NCBI RefSeq assembly: GCF_000934545.1
Contig: NZ_CP010554.1
Location: forward strand, 2,108,001 to 2,172,000
DNA length: 64,000 nt
Direction of reading: 5' to 3'
From: Rugosibacter aromaticivorans
GTDB lineage: Bacteria; Pseudomonadota; Gammaproteobacteria; Burkholderiales; Rhodocyclaceae
Shown: one piece after another, positions 27,042 to 37,520 of the stretch
Layout of the letters: each line of letters begins with the position of its first letter
Position numbering within the stretch: position 1 is the first letter of the stretch
Made by a program: the position numbers and the translations under genes
Notes under the pieces: model-generated
Told to the model about the DNA's origin: nothing
Databases searched by the model: none
Seen by the model: the letters and a program-made list of their open reading frames with translations, nothing else

Positions 27042-27614
27042 ATGCTGCTAATGATCGATAACTACGATAGTTTCACCTACAACCTGGTGCAGTATTTTGG
27101 CGAGCTGGGTGAAGAGGTCAAGGTGTTTCGCAATGATGACATCTCGCTAGCTGAGATTACGACACTAGCGCCTGCGCACATTGTGGTCTCGCCGGGGCCT
27201 TGCTCTCCGGCAGAAGCCGGCATTTCGGTGGAGGCAATCAAAACTTTCGCGGGCAAAATCCCCCTGCTTGGCGTGTGCCTCGGGCATCAGAGCATTGGCG
27301 CTGCATTTGGCGGCGAGATTGTGCGCGCTAAAGAATTGATGCATGGCAAAACCTCACCGGTACATCACACCGACCAGGGCGTGTTTCGCGGCTTGCCCAA
27401 CCCACTCACCGTCACACGCTATCACTCGCTGGCGATCCGCCGCGAATCCTTGCCTGATTGCCTCGAAGTCACCGCCTGGACAGACGATGGTGAAATCATG
27501 GGCGTGCGCCACCGCGAGCTGGCGGTGGAAGGCGTGCAGTTTCATCCGGAATCCATTCTCACCGAGCGCGGCCACGATTTGCTGCGCAACTTTTTACAGC
27601 CGGGCACAACATGA
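27042..27614 (+). CDS. trpG: Anthranilate synthase component II (glutamine amidotransferase)
   Basis: Supplies ammonia from glutamine to TrpE. From the ATG at 27042 it is 190 residues, normal for TrpG/PabA. Class I amidotransferase features: [16 protein letters not shown] at the start, oxyanion [12 protein letters not shown], nucleophile Cys in [11 protein letters not shown], and His-Glu in VQFHPESIL. It overlaps trpD by four bases. The frame is open upstream to 26976, but the ATG at 27042 matches family N-termini. It may also serve folate synthesis (PabA). The gene starts about 90 bases after hsdR, at the right edge of the restriction island. Confidence 0.95.
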   Translation: MLLMIDNYDSFTYNLVQYFGELGEEVKVFRNDDISLAEITTLAPAHIVVSPGPCSPAEAGISVEAIKTFAGKIPLLGVCLGHQSIGAAFGGEIVRAKELMHGKTSPVHHTDQGVFRGLPNPLTVTRYHSLAIRRESLPDCLEVTAWTDDGEIMGVRHRELAVEGVQFHPESILTERGHDLLRNFLQPGTT

Positions 27615-28636
27615 TTACTCCGCAAGAAGCATTGCAGCGCATTATCGATCACCGCGAAATTTTTCATGACGAAATGCTGCATTTGATGCGGCAAATCATG
27701 CACGGCGACATCTCGCCCGTGATGGTGGCTGCGCTGCTTTCTGGCTTGCGCGTGAAAAAAGAAACCATCGACGAAATTTCAGCCGCCGCCCGTGTCATGC
27801 GTGAGCTGGCGACTCATGTCGATACCCCGCATAACCCGCACTTTGTCGATATCGTGGGCACGGGTGGTGACGGTTCGCACACCTTCAACATTTCTACGGC
27901 CTCCATGTTTGTCACCGCCGCTGCGGGCGCCACCGTCGCCAAACATGGCAACCGCAGCGTGTCTTCCAAATCCGGCTCGGCCGATGTATTGGAGGCCATG
28001 GGGGCAAAAATCGATCTCACGCCGCCCCAGGTTGCCGAGTGCATCGAGACGATAGGCTGCGGTTTCATGTTCGCGCCGAACCATCATCCGGCGATGAAAA
28101 ATGTGGCCGCCGTGCGCCGTGAAATGGGTGTGCGCACACTGTTCAATATTCTCGGGCCACTGACCAATCCGGCAGGTGCGCCCAATACCTTGATGGGCGT
28201 ATTTCACCCCGATTTAGTTGGCATTCAGGTGCGCGTGATGCAGCGGCTGGGCGCAGATCACGTGTTGGTGGTGTGGGGCAAAGACGGCATGGATGAAATC
28301 TCGCTAGGTGCAACCACCTTGGTGGGCGAATTAAAAAACGGCCAGATTACCGAGTATGAAGTTCACCCGGAAGATTTTGGTTTAGCGATGATTTCCAACC
28401 GTAGCTTGCGCGTGGCGGATGCCGATGAATCCAAAGCCATGCTGATCGCCGCGCTGGAAGACAAACCTGGTGCTGCGCGCGACATCGTGGCGCTGAATGC
28501 CGGTGCCGCGTTGTACACTGCCAATCTGGTGACGTCGATCGGTGAAGGCATACACCGTGCGCGTGAGGTGATGGCCTCTGGCGCAGCACGCGAAAAACTC
28601 GACGCCTTTGTTACCTTCACACGAAAATTTTCTTGA
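27611..28636 (+). CDS. trpD: Anthranilate phosphoribosyltransferase
   Basis: Joins anthranilate and PRPP to give phosphoribosyl-anthranilate. The 341 residues match the family. The N-terminal helical domain starts [16 protein letters not shown]; the PRPP/Mg site is in [17 protein letters not shown], with [16 protein letters not shown] next and [15 protein letters not shown] further on. It overlaps trpG by four bases and precedes trpC by 13. No oddities seen. Confidence 0.96.
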   Translation: MITPQEALQRIIDHREIFHDEMLHLMRQIMHGDISPVMVAALLSGLRVKKETIDEISAAARVMRELATHVDTPHNPHFVDIVGTGGDGSHTFNISTASMFVTAAAGATVAKHGNRSVSSKSGSADVLEAMGAKIDLTPPQVAECIETIGCGFMFAPNHHPAMKNVAAVRREMGVRTLFNILGPLTNPAGAPNTLMGVFHPDLVGIQVRVMQRLGADHVLVVWGKDGMDEISLGATTLVGELKNGQITEYEVHPEDFGLAMISNRSLRVADADESKAMLIAALEDKPGAARDIVALNAGAALYTANLVTSIGEGIHRAREVMASGAAREKLDAFVTFTRKFS

Positions 28637-28649
28637 TAAGCGATACCTG

Positions 28650-29510
28650 ATGTCCGACATTCTCAACAAAATTCTCGCGGTTAAACGCGATGAAGTCGCC
28701 GCCGCGTTAGCGGTAAAGCCGCTCGCCACGCTGCGTAGTGAGGCCGAAGCACAGCCGCCCGCGCGCGATTTTGTCGCGGCACTACGGCAGAAGATCGATT
28801 CATCCGCTGCAGAAAAAATCGGCGCTGGTGGTACGGCGGGTGACACGTTAAAAGACATGGCAGCAGGCGCAATACGTCACATAGCGGTGATTGCAGAAAT
28901 CAAAAAAGCCAGCCCCTCCAAAGGCGTGATTCGCGAAAACTTTCAACCTGCCGAGATTGCCGCAGACTATGCGCGGCATGGTGCGGCCTGCTTGTCCGTG
29001 CTCACCGACCGCTCGTTTTTTCAAGGCTCACCCGACTATCTGAGGCAAGCGCGCAACGCGTGCACCCTGCCCGTGCTGCGCAAGGATTTTCTGGTCGATC
29101 CGTATCAAGTCTATGAAGCACGTGCCATGGGCGCAGATGCAATTTTGCTCATCGTGGCCGCGTTATCGCTCGCCGAGATGCAGGCGATGGAAGCCATTGC
29201 GCAATCGCTGGGGCTGGCTGTGCTGGTTGAATGCCATGAGCCCGCCGAGCTGGACATTGCCCTGCAATTGAAGACACCCTTGATTGGCATTAACAACCGC
29301 AATCTGCACACGTTTGAGGTAAATCTCGACACCACGTTGTCGCAACATCAGCGCATTCCGTCGAACCGCATTCTCGTCGCGGAATCGGGCATTCTTGCGC
29401 CATCCGATGTAGCGCAACTTTACGCGGGTGGCGTTCGGGCGTTTTTGGTTGGCGAAGCCTTCATGCGCGCGCCCTCACCAGGGGCGGAGCTCGCACGACT
29501 GTTTGCCTGA
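28650..29510 (+). CDS. trpC: Indole-3-glycerol phosphate synthase, with an element-derived N-terminal insertion
   Basis: Closes carboxyphenylamino-deoxyribulose phosphate to indole-3-glycerol phosphate. From the ATG at 28650 it is 286 residues, some 20-25 longer than typical TrpC (about 260). The TIM barrel is intact: [19 protein letters not shown] with catalytic Glu/Lys, [37 protein letters not shown] and AESGI near the end. The extra residues lie before the first strand, between FVAALRQKI and [10 protein letters not shown], and include [12 protein letters not shown], encoded by the dispersed element. The insertion falls in a loop N-terminal to the barrel, so activity is probably kept. Confidence 0.93.
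   Translation: MSDILNKILAVKRDEVAAALAVKPLATLRSEAEAQPPARDFVAALRQKIDSSAAEKIGAGGTAGDTLKDMAAGAIRHIAVIAEIKKASPSKGVIRENFQPAEIAADYARHGAACLSVLTDRSFFQGSPDYLRQARNACTLPVLRKDFLVDPYQVYEARAMGADAILLIVAALSLAEMQAMEAIAQSLGLAVLVECHEPAELDIALQLKTPLIGINNRNLHTFEVNLDTTLSQHQRIPSNRILVAESGILAPSDVAQLYAGGVRAFLVGEAFMRAPSPGAELARLFA
28813..28840 (+). repeat. Dispersed element, copy 5 (inside trpC)
   Basis: An A6 run then TCGGCGCTGGTGGTACGGC and GGG. Translated as [10 protein letters not shown] in the TrpC frame within an extra segment absent from typical family members. Confidence 0.75.
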
Positions 29511-29534
29511 AAGAAACAGACTATTGCAGCCTTT

Positions 29535-29948
29535 TTACTTGCCGGTGTAGCGCACCAGCCGATTATCGGCCAGATGCACCCGATCACCCTTGACCACGGG
29601 AGCCTTGCTGAACCTGAAGGTGCGAATCTGACCGCTGTCCATCTTGACCTTCACCACCTGGACGGTCTTTTCAGACACTTTCTTTTGTACCTCGTTGCCA
29701 GCGTAGGCGCCGCCAGCAGCACCAGCAACCGTGGCCAGTGTTTTGCCATTGCCCGCACCGATCTGGTGACCCAGCAGCCCGCCAACCACGCCACCGGCAA
29801 TCATGCCCACCGCGCCACCCTTGCCTTTCTGCTTGACCGTGTCAATGGAAACTACCTTCCCGCAGTCTTTTCTGCAGCTATCGGCAAATGCAAGCGACGG
29901 TAGCGCCAACGCCAGCAATACAGCCACACCGTGATATCTGATTTTCAT
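29535..29948 (-). CDS. Glycine-zipper 2TM domain outer-membrane-type protein
   Basis: A 137-residue protein with signal peptide MKIRYHGVAVLLALALPSLA and mature start FADSCRKDCG. The central GAVGMIAGGVVGGLLGHQIG then GAAGGAYAGNEVQKK is a glycine zipper like that of SlyB/Rick 17-kDa antigen proteins. The C-terminal part (VQVVKVKMDSGQIRTFRF) is a small beta domain. The start is chosen at 29948 because a good GGGGAGAAG ribosome site lies just upstream; a codon at 29969 is in frame but less likely. No lipobox is evident. It is convergent with trpC, and a CGGATT-AAT-AATCCG palindrome (29992-30006) lies upstream. Confidence 0.82.
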   Translation of the reverse strand: MKIRYHGVAVLLALALPSLAFADSCRKDCGKVVSIDTVKQKGKGGAVGMIAGGVVGGLLGHQIGAGNGKTLATVAGAAGGAYAGNEVQKKVSEKTVQVVKVKMDSGQIRTFRFSKAPVVKGDRVHLADNRLVRYTGK

Positions 29949-30052
29949 TTTCTTCTCCCCGTTGTCCACATAATACTAAATGGTAATTTAACGGATTAAT
30001 AATCCGATTCGGAATTTTCTGACTCAAAAAAGAAGTCGACGCCCTGCACTGC

Positions 30053-30424
30053 CTATTCAAACGGCACCACGTTAAGCGCATAGTCTGCCATGGCCGCCAA
30101 CACCGGCGCGGCCTCGCCCACCGGTGGAGCCAGACGAATGATCAGCCCGGCATGACGCGTCATCGCCTGATCGGCCAACGGCGGTAAATCCTTGTTAACG
30201 TGGCCGCCGCCAGCCACAAAAATCGGCACCACCACAATCTCGGTAGCACCTTGGCCCACCAGGGTATCGATGCCTTCGGCAAAGGTTGGCCGCATCAGTT
30301 CCAAAAACCCCGGCTCAACCAACGCCGCCGCATCCGTCGCCAAAATGGCCTGGCGTATCCGCTCAAAAGGCAGCGCCCACGCTGGATTGCGCGCGCCATG
30401 ACCAAACAGAAGAATACCTTTCAT
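30053..30424 (-). CDS. CbiX/sirohydrochlorin chelatase-like protein
   Basis: A 123-residue single-domain protein of the CbiX-short type, which inserts Co2+ or Fe2+ into sirohydrochlorin in larger homologues. The start MKGILLFGHGARNPAW holds the metal-binding-type His; VVPIFVAGGGHVNKDLPPL holds the second conserved His. The exact metal or substrate is unknown, and no other siroheme or cobalamin gene is adjacent except the CobD-like gene 23 kb away. Divergent from the TerC-like gene, with about 100 bases between. Confidence 0.85.
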   Translation of the reverse strand: MKGILLFGHGARNPAWALPFERIRQAILATDAAALVEPGFLELMRPTFAEGIDTLVGQGATEIVVVPIFVAGGGHVNKDLPPLADQAMTRHAGLIIRLAPPVGEAAPVLAAMADYALNVVPFE

Positions 30425-30525
30425 GTTTTTTCCTTGAGTTGACCGCGAACAATGTAGCAGACATTTCAGACAAAATCGCCGCTAGAATTGTGCTTCTCCG
30501 TTGAGCACAGGATTAAAAAGTTTTT

Positions 30526-31251
30526 ATGCTGGACATTTCTACTGCCGCCTTCTGGATTGCGGTGCTGCAAATTATCGCTATCGATGTCATGCTCGGTGGC
30601 GACAATGCGGTCGTCATTGCGCTGGCCTGTCGCAAGCTGCCCGATACACAGCGCAAAAAAGGCATTTTCTGGGGCGTGGCCGGCGCCATTGGCCTGCGTA
30701 TCGCGCTGATTTTCTTTGCCTTGCAACTGCTGGCGGTGCCCTGGCTGAAAGTTGTCGGTGCGCTGCTGCTATTCTGGATCGGCGTGAAGCTGCTGCAACC
30801 TGAAGATGAAGGCCACGGTGATGTTGCTGCGGCCACAACACTGGTAGGCGCTATAAAAACCATCATCGTCGCCGATGCAGTGATGAGTCTGGACAATGTG
30901 ATTGCCGTGGCCGGTGCCGCCCACGGCAATCTGTTGCTGGTGGTATTCGGCATTCTGGCCTCGATTCCCATTGTGGTCTGGGGCAGCCAGTTGGTGCTCA
31001 AAATGATGGATCGCTACCCAATCATCATTACTGCCGGAGGTGCGCTGCTGGGCTGGATTGGCGGTGGCATGATCATCACCGACCCGGCTTTGCCGGCCGA
31101 TCTGCTGGCTGCCATTCCCTACGGTAAAACACTCGCAGCAGCAGCCGGTGCCTTGCTGGTGGTGGTGACTGGTAAAACACTTGCCGCACGCGCAAAAACT
31201 CATCCGGCCGTTGATTTGGCCGCATCCAAAACGAAGGATATTTCGTCATGA
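30526..31251 (+). CDS. TerC family integral membrane protein (YjbE-like)
   Basis: A 241-residue inner-membrane protein with about seven predicted helices. The conserved acidic motifs of the TerC/LysE-related family are present: IDVMLGGDNAVVIALACRKLP on the first half and DAVMSLDNVIAVAGAAHGN on the second, an internal duplication. Family members are linked to metal (Mn2+, tellurite-related) handling; substrate is not set by sequence. It overlaps the universal stress gene by four bases, suggesting a two-gene operon. Confidence 0.87.
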   Translation: MLDISTAAFWIAVLQIIAIDVMLGGDNAVVIALACRKLPDTQRKKGIFWGVAGAIGLRIALIFFALQLLAVPWLKVVGALLLFWIGVKLLQPEDEGHGDVAAATTLVGAIKTIIVADAVMSLDNVIAVAGAAHGNLLLVVFGILASIPIVVWGSQLVLKMMDRYPIIITAGGALLGWIGGGMIITDPALPADLLAAIPYGKTLAAAAGALLVVVTGKTLAARAKTHPAVDLAASKTKDISS

Positions 31252-31676
31252 CACAGCAATGGCTCATTCCGATTGATGACTCTGCCATCGCCTTGCTGCC
31301 GGTCACATGGGTTATCAATAACCTGTCGGCCTGGCGTGAAACACCGCAAATTCATCTGCTCAACGTGCAACCGAATCTGCCACGCGATATCGGCCGCTTT
31401 ATCAATGCCGACACCCTGCGTGAATTTCATCTGGAAAGCGGCATGAACGCGCTCGCTCCTGCTCGCACACAGCTTGAAGCCGCCGGGCTGGCGGTCGAAT
31501 CTCATGTGCTGGTGGGTGAAGCGGCACAGACGATTGCCGACTTTGCCGAGAGCAACCACTGCACGCAAATTTTGCTTGGCACCCGTGGGCACAGCGGGCT
31601 AGCGGGCACCTTGCTCGGCTCAGTCGCCATGAAGCTGGTGCAATTGTCCAAAATACCGGTACTGCTGGTGCGCTAA
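31248..31676 (+). CDS. Universal stress protein (UspA family)
   Basis: A 142-residue single Usp domain. The C-terminal nucleotide-binding loop reads LGTRGHSGLAGTLLGSVAMKLVQLSKIPVLLV, fitting the G-x2-G-x9-G-S/T ATP-binding form. The N-terminus MTQQWLIPIDDSAIA has the usual first strand and acidic pair. Co-transcribed with the TerC-like gene. It ends 27 bases before the 3' end of the oppositely oriented RNase P RNA, so the two are convergent. Confidence 0.88.
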   Translation: MTQQWLIPIDDSAIALLPVTWVINNLSAWRETPQIHLLNVQPNLPRDIGRFINADTLREFHLESGMNALAPARTQLEAAGLAVESHVLVGEAAQTIADFAESNHCTQILLGTRGHSGLAGTLLGSVAMKLVQLSKIPVLLVR

Positions 31677-31703
31677 GCCCGGGCAACGGGTAGGAAAACA
31701 AGT

Positions 31704-32149
31704 GGGAAGTTCGCCGATAAGCCGGGTTCTGTCGTGGGCAGCCATTCCTCTGGGACCGCCGTTACCGACGGCCTCTAGCAGCCTACCCGGGAGCGACGCG
31801 AGCCACGCCAATGCTCCCCTATTTGGCCTTGCCCCGGATGGGGTTTGCCGTGCCGCTTCTGTTACCAGAAACGCGGTGGGCTCTTACCCTGCAACCGCTT
31901 GCGCGGTCGCAGCATGCCTTGCGGCACGCCACCATTTCACCCTTACCTGTACCGCCCCTGCCCACTAAAGGGAGACTTTGCCGCCTTGCGGCGGCAAAGT
32001 CGGAACGAGTCATCGGCGGTATCTTTCTGTTGCACTTTCCGTCACTTCACAGTGCCCGGCCGTTAGCCGGCATCCTGCTCTACGGGGCCCGGACTTTCCT
32101 CCAGATACCTCATTTTCGTTGGCATCCAGCGGCTGCCTGGCGAACTTCC
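31704..32149 (-). ncRNA. rnpB: RNase P RNA (bacterial type A)
   Basis: Catalytic RNA of tRNA 5' processing. On the minus strand the 5' part contains the conserved GAGGAAAGTCCGGGC and the 3' part ACAGAACCCGGCTTATC. The P1 helix is evident: GGGAAGTTCGCC at the 5' end (32149-32138) pairs perfectly with GGCGAACTTCCC at the 3' end (31715-31704). Total about 446 nt, normal for betaproteobacteria. GCCGCCTTGCGGCGGC-like hairpin (near 31979-31995) is a helix in the specificity region. Ends are defined by P1. Its 5' part overlaps the coding frame of the upstream DUF3025 gene. Confidence 0.95.
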
Positions 32150-32959
32150 CGCACGCATTGTACGCGCTGGACGGAACTGGCGCGTGTCAGCGTAATACGC
32201 AGCGGCTTCGTTTTCCGCCGTGGCACCGGGGATGCCAAGCAGCGGCAAGGGTTGTAAATCGCGTGGCGCATGCAACCAGAAGTTCCCGCAGGGACACACC
32301 GCGCTGACGCGGGCGAGACGGCGCGCCAAGCTCTCATCCAATAGCGTCGGCCCCTTAGCGTCGATCGCTGTGAGGCAATCGGTATTCAGCGGCAGAAATA
32401 GCGACTTGCCACACAATCCGTTAAAGGGTGACATCAGTGCCTCATGGCTGGCGTGGCCGAACACAATAAACCGCGTAGTGCGCTTGAGCTCATCTCGCCG
32501 TATAACAAACGCTTCTTGCCAGCGATGCGCGCAAATCGCTTCCCACAGCGCGGGGCTTGTGCCCGTCACGATCACACCGCATTCATCAAACTGCGTTAAC
32601 GCATCGCGCAATGGACCACGCAATGAGCCACGCAAAGGGCCGCACCCCGCGCTGCCCGGATCACGCATCGTCAAAAAATGAAGCCGATTGATCACCGCCT
32701 TGGTCTGCGGAAAGGTGAGCCAGATCAGTGCATTGAATAAATCATGCGCATTGGCGTCGCGTGTCGCCACAGCGCCTGAGCTAAAAATGCGCGCTTCGTA
32801 ATGAGCTGCATCAGCCACTGGCGGCACAAAACGCAGCGGCACGTCGCCGCCACTCATCACACCGCGTTGCCGTGCCGCTTCATTAAGCCGGGCCAGCGTG
32901 GGTTCACCATCGGCAAACCAGTGCTGGAGAAAATTCGACAGCGGATGCAGAGGCGTCAC
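32063..32959 (-). CDS. DUF3025 domain protein
   Basis: A 298-residue protein matching the DUF3025 family, of unknown function, commonly placed beside rnpB and pyrC in betaproteobacteria. Recognisable parts are the N-terminal PLHPLSNFLQHWFADGEPTL and the central YEARIFSSGAVATRDANAHD followed by FNALIWLTFPQTKAVIN. About the last 29 codons run into the RNase P RNA 5' part (32063-32149). Conserved family residues seem to end near YYADTRQFRPAR, so the terminal tail is probably not functional protein. A local run GPLRGSLRGPLRDAL comes from three imperfect 12-bp tandem repeats (about 32600-32646). Confidence 0.85.
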   Translation of the reverse strand: MTPLHPLSNFLQHWFADGEPTLARLNEAARQRGVMSGGDVPLRFVPPVADAAHYEARIFSSGAVATRDANAHDLFNALIWLTFPQTKAVINRLHFLTMRDPGSAGCGPLRGSLRGPLRDALTQFDECGVIVTGTSPALWEAICAHRWQEAFVIRRDELKRTTRFIVFGHASHEALMSPFNGLCGKSLFLPLNTDCLTAIDAKGPTLLDESLARRLARVSAVCPCGNFWLHAPRDLQPLPLLGIPGATAENEAAAYYADTRQFRPARTMRAGSSPGSRWMPTKMRYLEESPGPVEQDAG

Positions 32960-32974
32960 CGCGGTACCGCTGTT

Positions 32975-34021
32975 TTAATGACTCACATCAGCCAAGCGCC
33001 AAGCCACTGCCTCACCCGCACGCAAGGGAACCAGCGGTTCGCCGGGTAGATAATCAAAACTCGCAGGAACGGTCATCGCCTCGCGTACCAAAGTGATTTT
33101 TTCGGCATTACGCGGCAGACCGTAAAAATCAGCGCCGAAAAAACTGGCAAAGGCTTCCAGCCGGTCGAGTGCATTCACCGCTGCGAATGCCTCGGCATAC
33201 AGCTCGATACCGGCATGCGCGGTGTAGCAGCCAGCGCAACCGCAAGCAGCTTCTTTCGTGCTTTGCCCATGCGGCGCGGAATCGGTGCCGAGAAAAAACT
33301 TCGGGTTGCCCGAGACCGCCGCCGCCACCAGCGCTTGCCGATGACGTTCACGCTTTAACACCGGCAGACAATAGTGATGCGGACGCAGGCCACCGGCAAA
33401 CAGCGCGTTGCGATTGAGCAGCAGATGATGCGCGGTGATGGTCGCCGCCACGTGCGCCCCCACCTCGCGCACAAACTGCACACCATCGGCGGTGGTGATG
33501 TGTTCCAGCACCACTTTGAGCGCGGGGAAATCGTGCAGCAGCGGGGTCAGCACGCTATCGATGAAGACTGCCTCGCGGTCAAAAATATCGACTGCCGGAT
33601 CCGTCACCTCGCCATGCACCAGCAGCGGCACACCGAGTTTTTCCATCTGCGCGAGTGTGGCGGCACATTTTTTCAGATCAGTCACACCGGCGTCCGAGTT
33701 CGTCGTTGCGCCTGCCGGGTAATACTTCACGGCATGCACAAATCCGCACTGTTGCACCGCGGCAATCTCACCGGGCGGCGTGTTGTCGGTCAAATACAGC
33801 GTCATCAGCGGCGTAAAGGAGAAGCCTGCAGGCACGGCATCCAGGATGCGCTGGCGATAGGCCGCGGCCAGCGCCACGGTAATCACCGGTGGTTTGAGAT
33901 TAGGCATCACAATCGCGCGGGCAAAACGCCGCGCGGTATCGGGCAGCACCGCAGCCAGCGCCGCACCATCGCGCAGATGCAGGTGCCAGTCATCGGGACG
34001 GGTAAGGGTTAATGTATCCAT
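32975..34021 (-). CDS. pyrC: Dihydroorotase
   Basis: Cyclises N-carbamoyl-aspartate to dihydroorotate in pyrimidine synthesis. The 348 residues match the class II PyrC length. Zinc ligands appear in [12 protein letters not shown]; the carboxylated Lys lies in [16 protein letters not shown]; further metal histidines are in LLVHGEVTD and [10 protein letters not shown]; the catalytic Asp lies in FLGTDSAPH. It lies 15 bases before the DUF3025 start, so co-transcription toward rnpB is likely. Intact. Confidence 0.96.
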   Translation of the reverse strand: MDTLTLTRPDDWHLHLRDGAALAAVLPDTARRFARAIVMPNLKPPVITVALAAAYRQRILDAVPAGFSFTPLMTLYLTDNTPPGEIAAVQQCGFVHAVKYYPAGATTNSDAGVTDLKKCAATLAQMEKLGVPLLVHGEVTDPAVDIFDREAVFIDSVLTPLLHDFPALKVVLEHITTADGVQFVREVGAHVAATITAHHLLLNRNALFAGGLRPHHYCLPVLKRERHRQALVAAAVSGNPKFFLGTDSAPHGQSTKEAACGCAGCYTAHAGIELYAEAFAAVNALDRLEAFASFFGADFYGLPRNAEKITLVREAMTVPASFDYLPGEPLVPLRAGEAVAWRLADVSH

Positions 34022-34029
34022 GTCGGCGA

Positions 34030-34914
34030 TTATAGAGAATCGGCCTTGAGCGCCAGCGCTCGCGTATACAACGCATTCTTGGGCTGGCCGGTAATTTCGG
34101 TAGCGAGTTTGACGGCCTGTTTCACCGGCAATTCAGCCAGCAATGCCGTCAGCACACGCTCTGTTTCGACTTCCAGTTCGCTGCTATTTTTCACCGGCGG
34201 GGCAGAAACAATCAGCACGAATTCGCCGCGTTGATGATTCGTATCAGCCTCTAGCCAGGCGAGTGCTTGCGCCAGTGGCAGGCGTTCGATTTGTTCAAAC
34301 AGCTTGGTCAGTTCGCGGGCGATGATTATTTCACGCTGGGGTTGCAGTGGCGTTTGTAATAGTTCGGCCAGATCGCCCACGGTTTCCAGCACGCGATGCG
34401 GCGCTTCGTAAAACACCAGCGCTGCATCGACAGTGGCCAGCGCCGTAATCGCCGTCTGGCGAGCGCCGACTTTTGCGGGCAAAAATCCGACGAACAAAAA
34501 ACGCTCATCCAGCAACCCGGCGGCGGACAACGCCGTAATCGCGGCGTTCGCACCCGGCAACGGCACCACGCGAAAACCTGCTGCGCGCACGGCAGCGACG
34601 GTGCGCGCACCAGGGTCGGAGACGCCCGGCGTGCCGGCATCCGAAATCAGGGCAACGCGTTTGCCCTCGCCCAATAAACGAATCAGCTTTTCGGCGGCTT
34701 CGTTTTCGTTGTGCTGGTGCAAGGCCAGTGTGGGCACGCGCAGACCATGCTGATCGAGTAAGTGCTTGGCGTGGCGCGTGTCTTCGCAAGCGACGAGATC
34801 GACACCACGCAAGGTCTCCAGCGCACGCAGGGTGATATCGCCGAGGTTTCCGATCGGCGTGGCAACGACATACAATGCAGGTGCCAAGGAATTTGCCACG
34901 GGATTTTGATTCAT
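34030..34914 (-). CDS. rsmI: 16S rRNA (cytidine(1402)-2'-O)-methyltransferase
   Basis: Methylates the ribose of C1402 in the decoding centre using SAM. From the ATG at 34914 it is 294 residues. Tetrapyrrole-methylase fold motifs: [19 protein letters not shown] at the N-terminus, [27 protein letters not shown] (SAM site) and [18 protein letters not shown]. The open frame extends 26 codons upstream over the yraN start, but the family N-terminus starts here. Divergent from yraN, with 12 bases between the two start codons. A degenerate sequence like the dispersed element (34451-34477) lies at AKVGARQTA. Confidence 0.94.
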   Translation of the reverse strand: MNQNPVANSLAPALYVVATPIGNLGDITLRALETLRGVDLVACEDTRHAKHLLDQHGLRVPTLALHQHNENEAAEKLIRLLGEGKRVALISDAGTPGVSDPGARTVAAVRAAGFRVVPLPGANAAITALSAAGLLDERFLFVGFLPAKVGARQTAITALATVDAALVFYEAPHRVLETVGDLAELLQTPLQPQREIIIARELTKLFEQIERLPLAQALAWLEADTNHQRGEFVLIVSAPPVKNSSELEVETERVLTALLAELPVKQAVKLATEITGQPKNALYTRALALKADSL

Positions 34915-34926
34915 GCCACGCATTCT

Positions 34927-35277
34927 ATGACGAGCCAACAAAAAACAGGCACTGCAGGGGAAACCGCTGCAGCAGATTATCTTGAACGGCAAGGCCTCAC
35001 GGTACTAGAACGTAATTTTCGCGTGCGCGGTGGCGAGCTTGACCTGATCTGCCGCGCAGGGGATGTCATCGTGTTTGTTGAAGTGCGGCTACGCAATCAC
35101 AAAGGCTACGGCGGCGCAGCGGCGAGTATCACCGTCACCAAACAGCACCGCCTGATTCTCGCTGCACAGCACTGGCTCACCCGCCGCCACCAGCATGACG
35201 CCCCGTGCCGCTTTGACTGCGTAGTCATTGACGATGGCCATTTGGAATGGATACGCGATGCGTTCACGGCTGATTAG
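34927..35277 (+). CDS. yraN: YraN family (UPF0102) endonuclease-like protein
   Basis: A 116-residue protein of the UPF0102 family, which has a restriction-endonuclease-like fold; cellular role unproven (linked to recombination or Holliday junction-type processing in some reports). Conserved parts: GETAAADYLERQGLTVLERNFRV and the catalytic-type Asp...GxVEVR in GELDLICRAGDVIVFVEVRLR. The usual EVK triad residue Lys is replaced by Arg (EVRLR), as in many members. The ATG at 34927 fits the family. It overlaps the HIRAN-domain gene by 20 bases. Confidence 0.9.
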   Translation: MTSQQKTGTAGETAAADYLERQGLTVLERNFRVRGGELDLICRAGDVIVFVEVRLRNHKGYGGAAASITVTKQHRLILAAQHWLTRRHQHDAPCRFDCVVIDDGHLEWIRDAFTAD

Positions 35278-35638
35278 ATTTTTTTCGGTTTTTCTTTTTT
35301 CATTGTTCAGCCTGACCGCGCTAGCAGGCGACGTGCGCATTCTCGTGCAAAGCTCACCTTTAGCCGGTTTTCGTTACTATGCCGGCGAGGCGCTATGGAG
35401 CGAACTACACGAAGGCGACCCGCTGGCGCTCATCCGCGAGCCTGATAACACACACGATGCGAACGCTGTGCGTGTGGAATGGCAGGGGCAAAAGCTAGGC
35501 TACCTGCCTCGCGCCCAAAATCAAGCGGTAGCTGCCGCCATGGATGCCGGTGAACACGTTGATGCGCGCATTGCCAAATTACGCCAGGAGCGGAACCCTT
35601 GGCACCGTTTGCTGGTCGACGTGTTTGTTGTGCTGTAA
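35258..35638 (+). CDS. Secreted HIRAN-domain protein
   Basis: A 126-residue protein. The start at 35258 gives a signal peptide (MRSRLIRFFSVFLFSLFSLTALAG) followed by a HIRAN domain: VQSSPLAGFRYYAGEALW, LIREPDNTHDANAVRVEWQG and LGYLPRAQNQAVAAAMDAG. HIRAN domains bind 3' DNA ends in eukaryotic HLTF; the role of exported bacterial versions is unknown. It overlaps yraN and ends about 115 bases before gmhA. Confidence 0.8.
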   Translation: MRSRLIRFFSVFLFSLFSLTALAGDVRILVQSSPLAGFRYYAGEALWSELHEGDPLALIREPDNTHDANAVRVEWQGQKLGYLPRAQNQAVAAAMDAGEHVDARIAKLRQERNPWHRLLVDVFVVL

Positions 35639-35692
35639 CGGGTGAGGCCAGACGTCTTTTCATCCGCTATTCCACCCAAGCCTTGCGCTTGA

Positions 35693-37001
<1,309 letters not shown>

Positions 37002-37002
<1 letters not shown>

Positions 37003-37484
37003 TGAACGCTTCAGCCTTCGAAGCCAAGATCGTTTCGCCAGCCGAATTGCCACACCGTGTGGCCAACTTGCCGCACCCGCTGGTATTTACCAATGGCTGC
37101 TTTGATATTTTGCATCGCGGCCACGTCACCTATCTCGCCCAGGCACGCAGCCTGGGCGCCAGCCTGATCGTCGCCGTCAATACCGATGCCTCGGTCAAGC
37201 GCTTGGGTAAAGGTGATGAGCGCCCCATCAATACCCTGGACGACCGCATGGCGCTGCTCGCCGCGCTGGCATGCGTCTCGCTGGTGACCTGGTTCAACGA
37301 GGACACGCCGCTGGCGCGCATTCTCGATTGTCATCCTGATGTGCTGGTCAAAGGCGGGGACTGGCCGGTGGAAAAAATCGTCGGTTACAACGAGGTGACT
37401 GGCTGGGGTGGCAGCGTACATTCCATCCCGTTTATCCATCAAAAATCCACCACCGCGCTGCTGGAAAAAATACGCCGGTTGTAA
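37002..37484 (+). CDS. rfaE2: D-glycero-beta-D-manno-heptose 1-phosphate adenylyltransferase
   Basis: Makes ADP-heptose for the LPS inner core. The 160 residues equal the stand-alone C-terminal half of HldE. Nucleotidyltransferase motifs: [17 protein letters not shown] (the HxGH site), [21 protein letters not shown] and [15 protein letters not shown]. The ATG at 37002 shares its first base with the BON-gene stop. A copy of the dispersed element begins nine bases after its stop. The matching kinase half (rfaE1) is not in the window. Confidence 0.94.
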
Positions 37485-37492
37485 AGCACTGC

Positions 37493-37520
37493 AAAAAGTC
37501 GGTGCTGGTGATACGGCGTG
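37493..37520 (+). repeat. Dispersed element, copy 6
   Basis: A5 then GTCGGTGCTGGTGATACGGC and GTG, directly downstream of rfaE2. One change (C to T) from the core. Confidence 0.8.

Noticed and set aside
34451..34477. Possible tenth copy of the dispersed element in rsmI (minus orientation)
   Set aside because: The first half matches (A4 GTCGGCGCT) but the second half reads CGCCAGACGGC, and the encoded [10 protein letters not shown] lies where RsmI proteins have a conserved basic-Gly-Ala-Arg stretch, so chance or shared codon use is likely.
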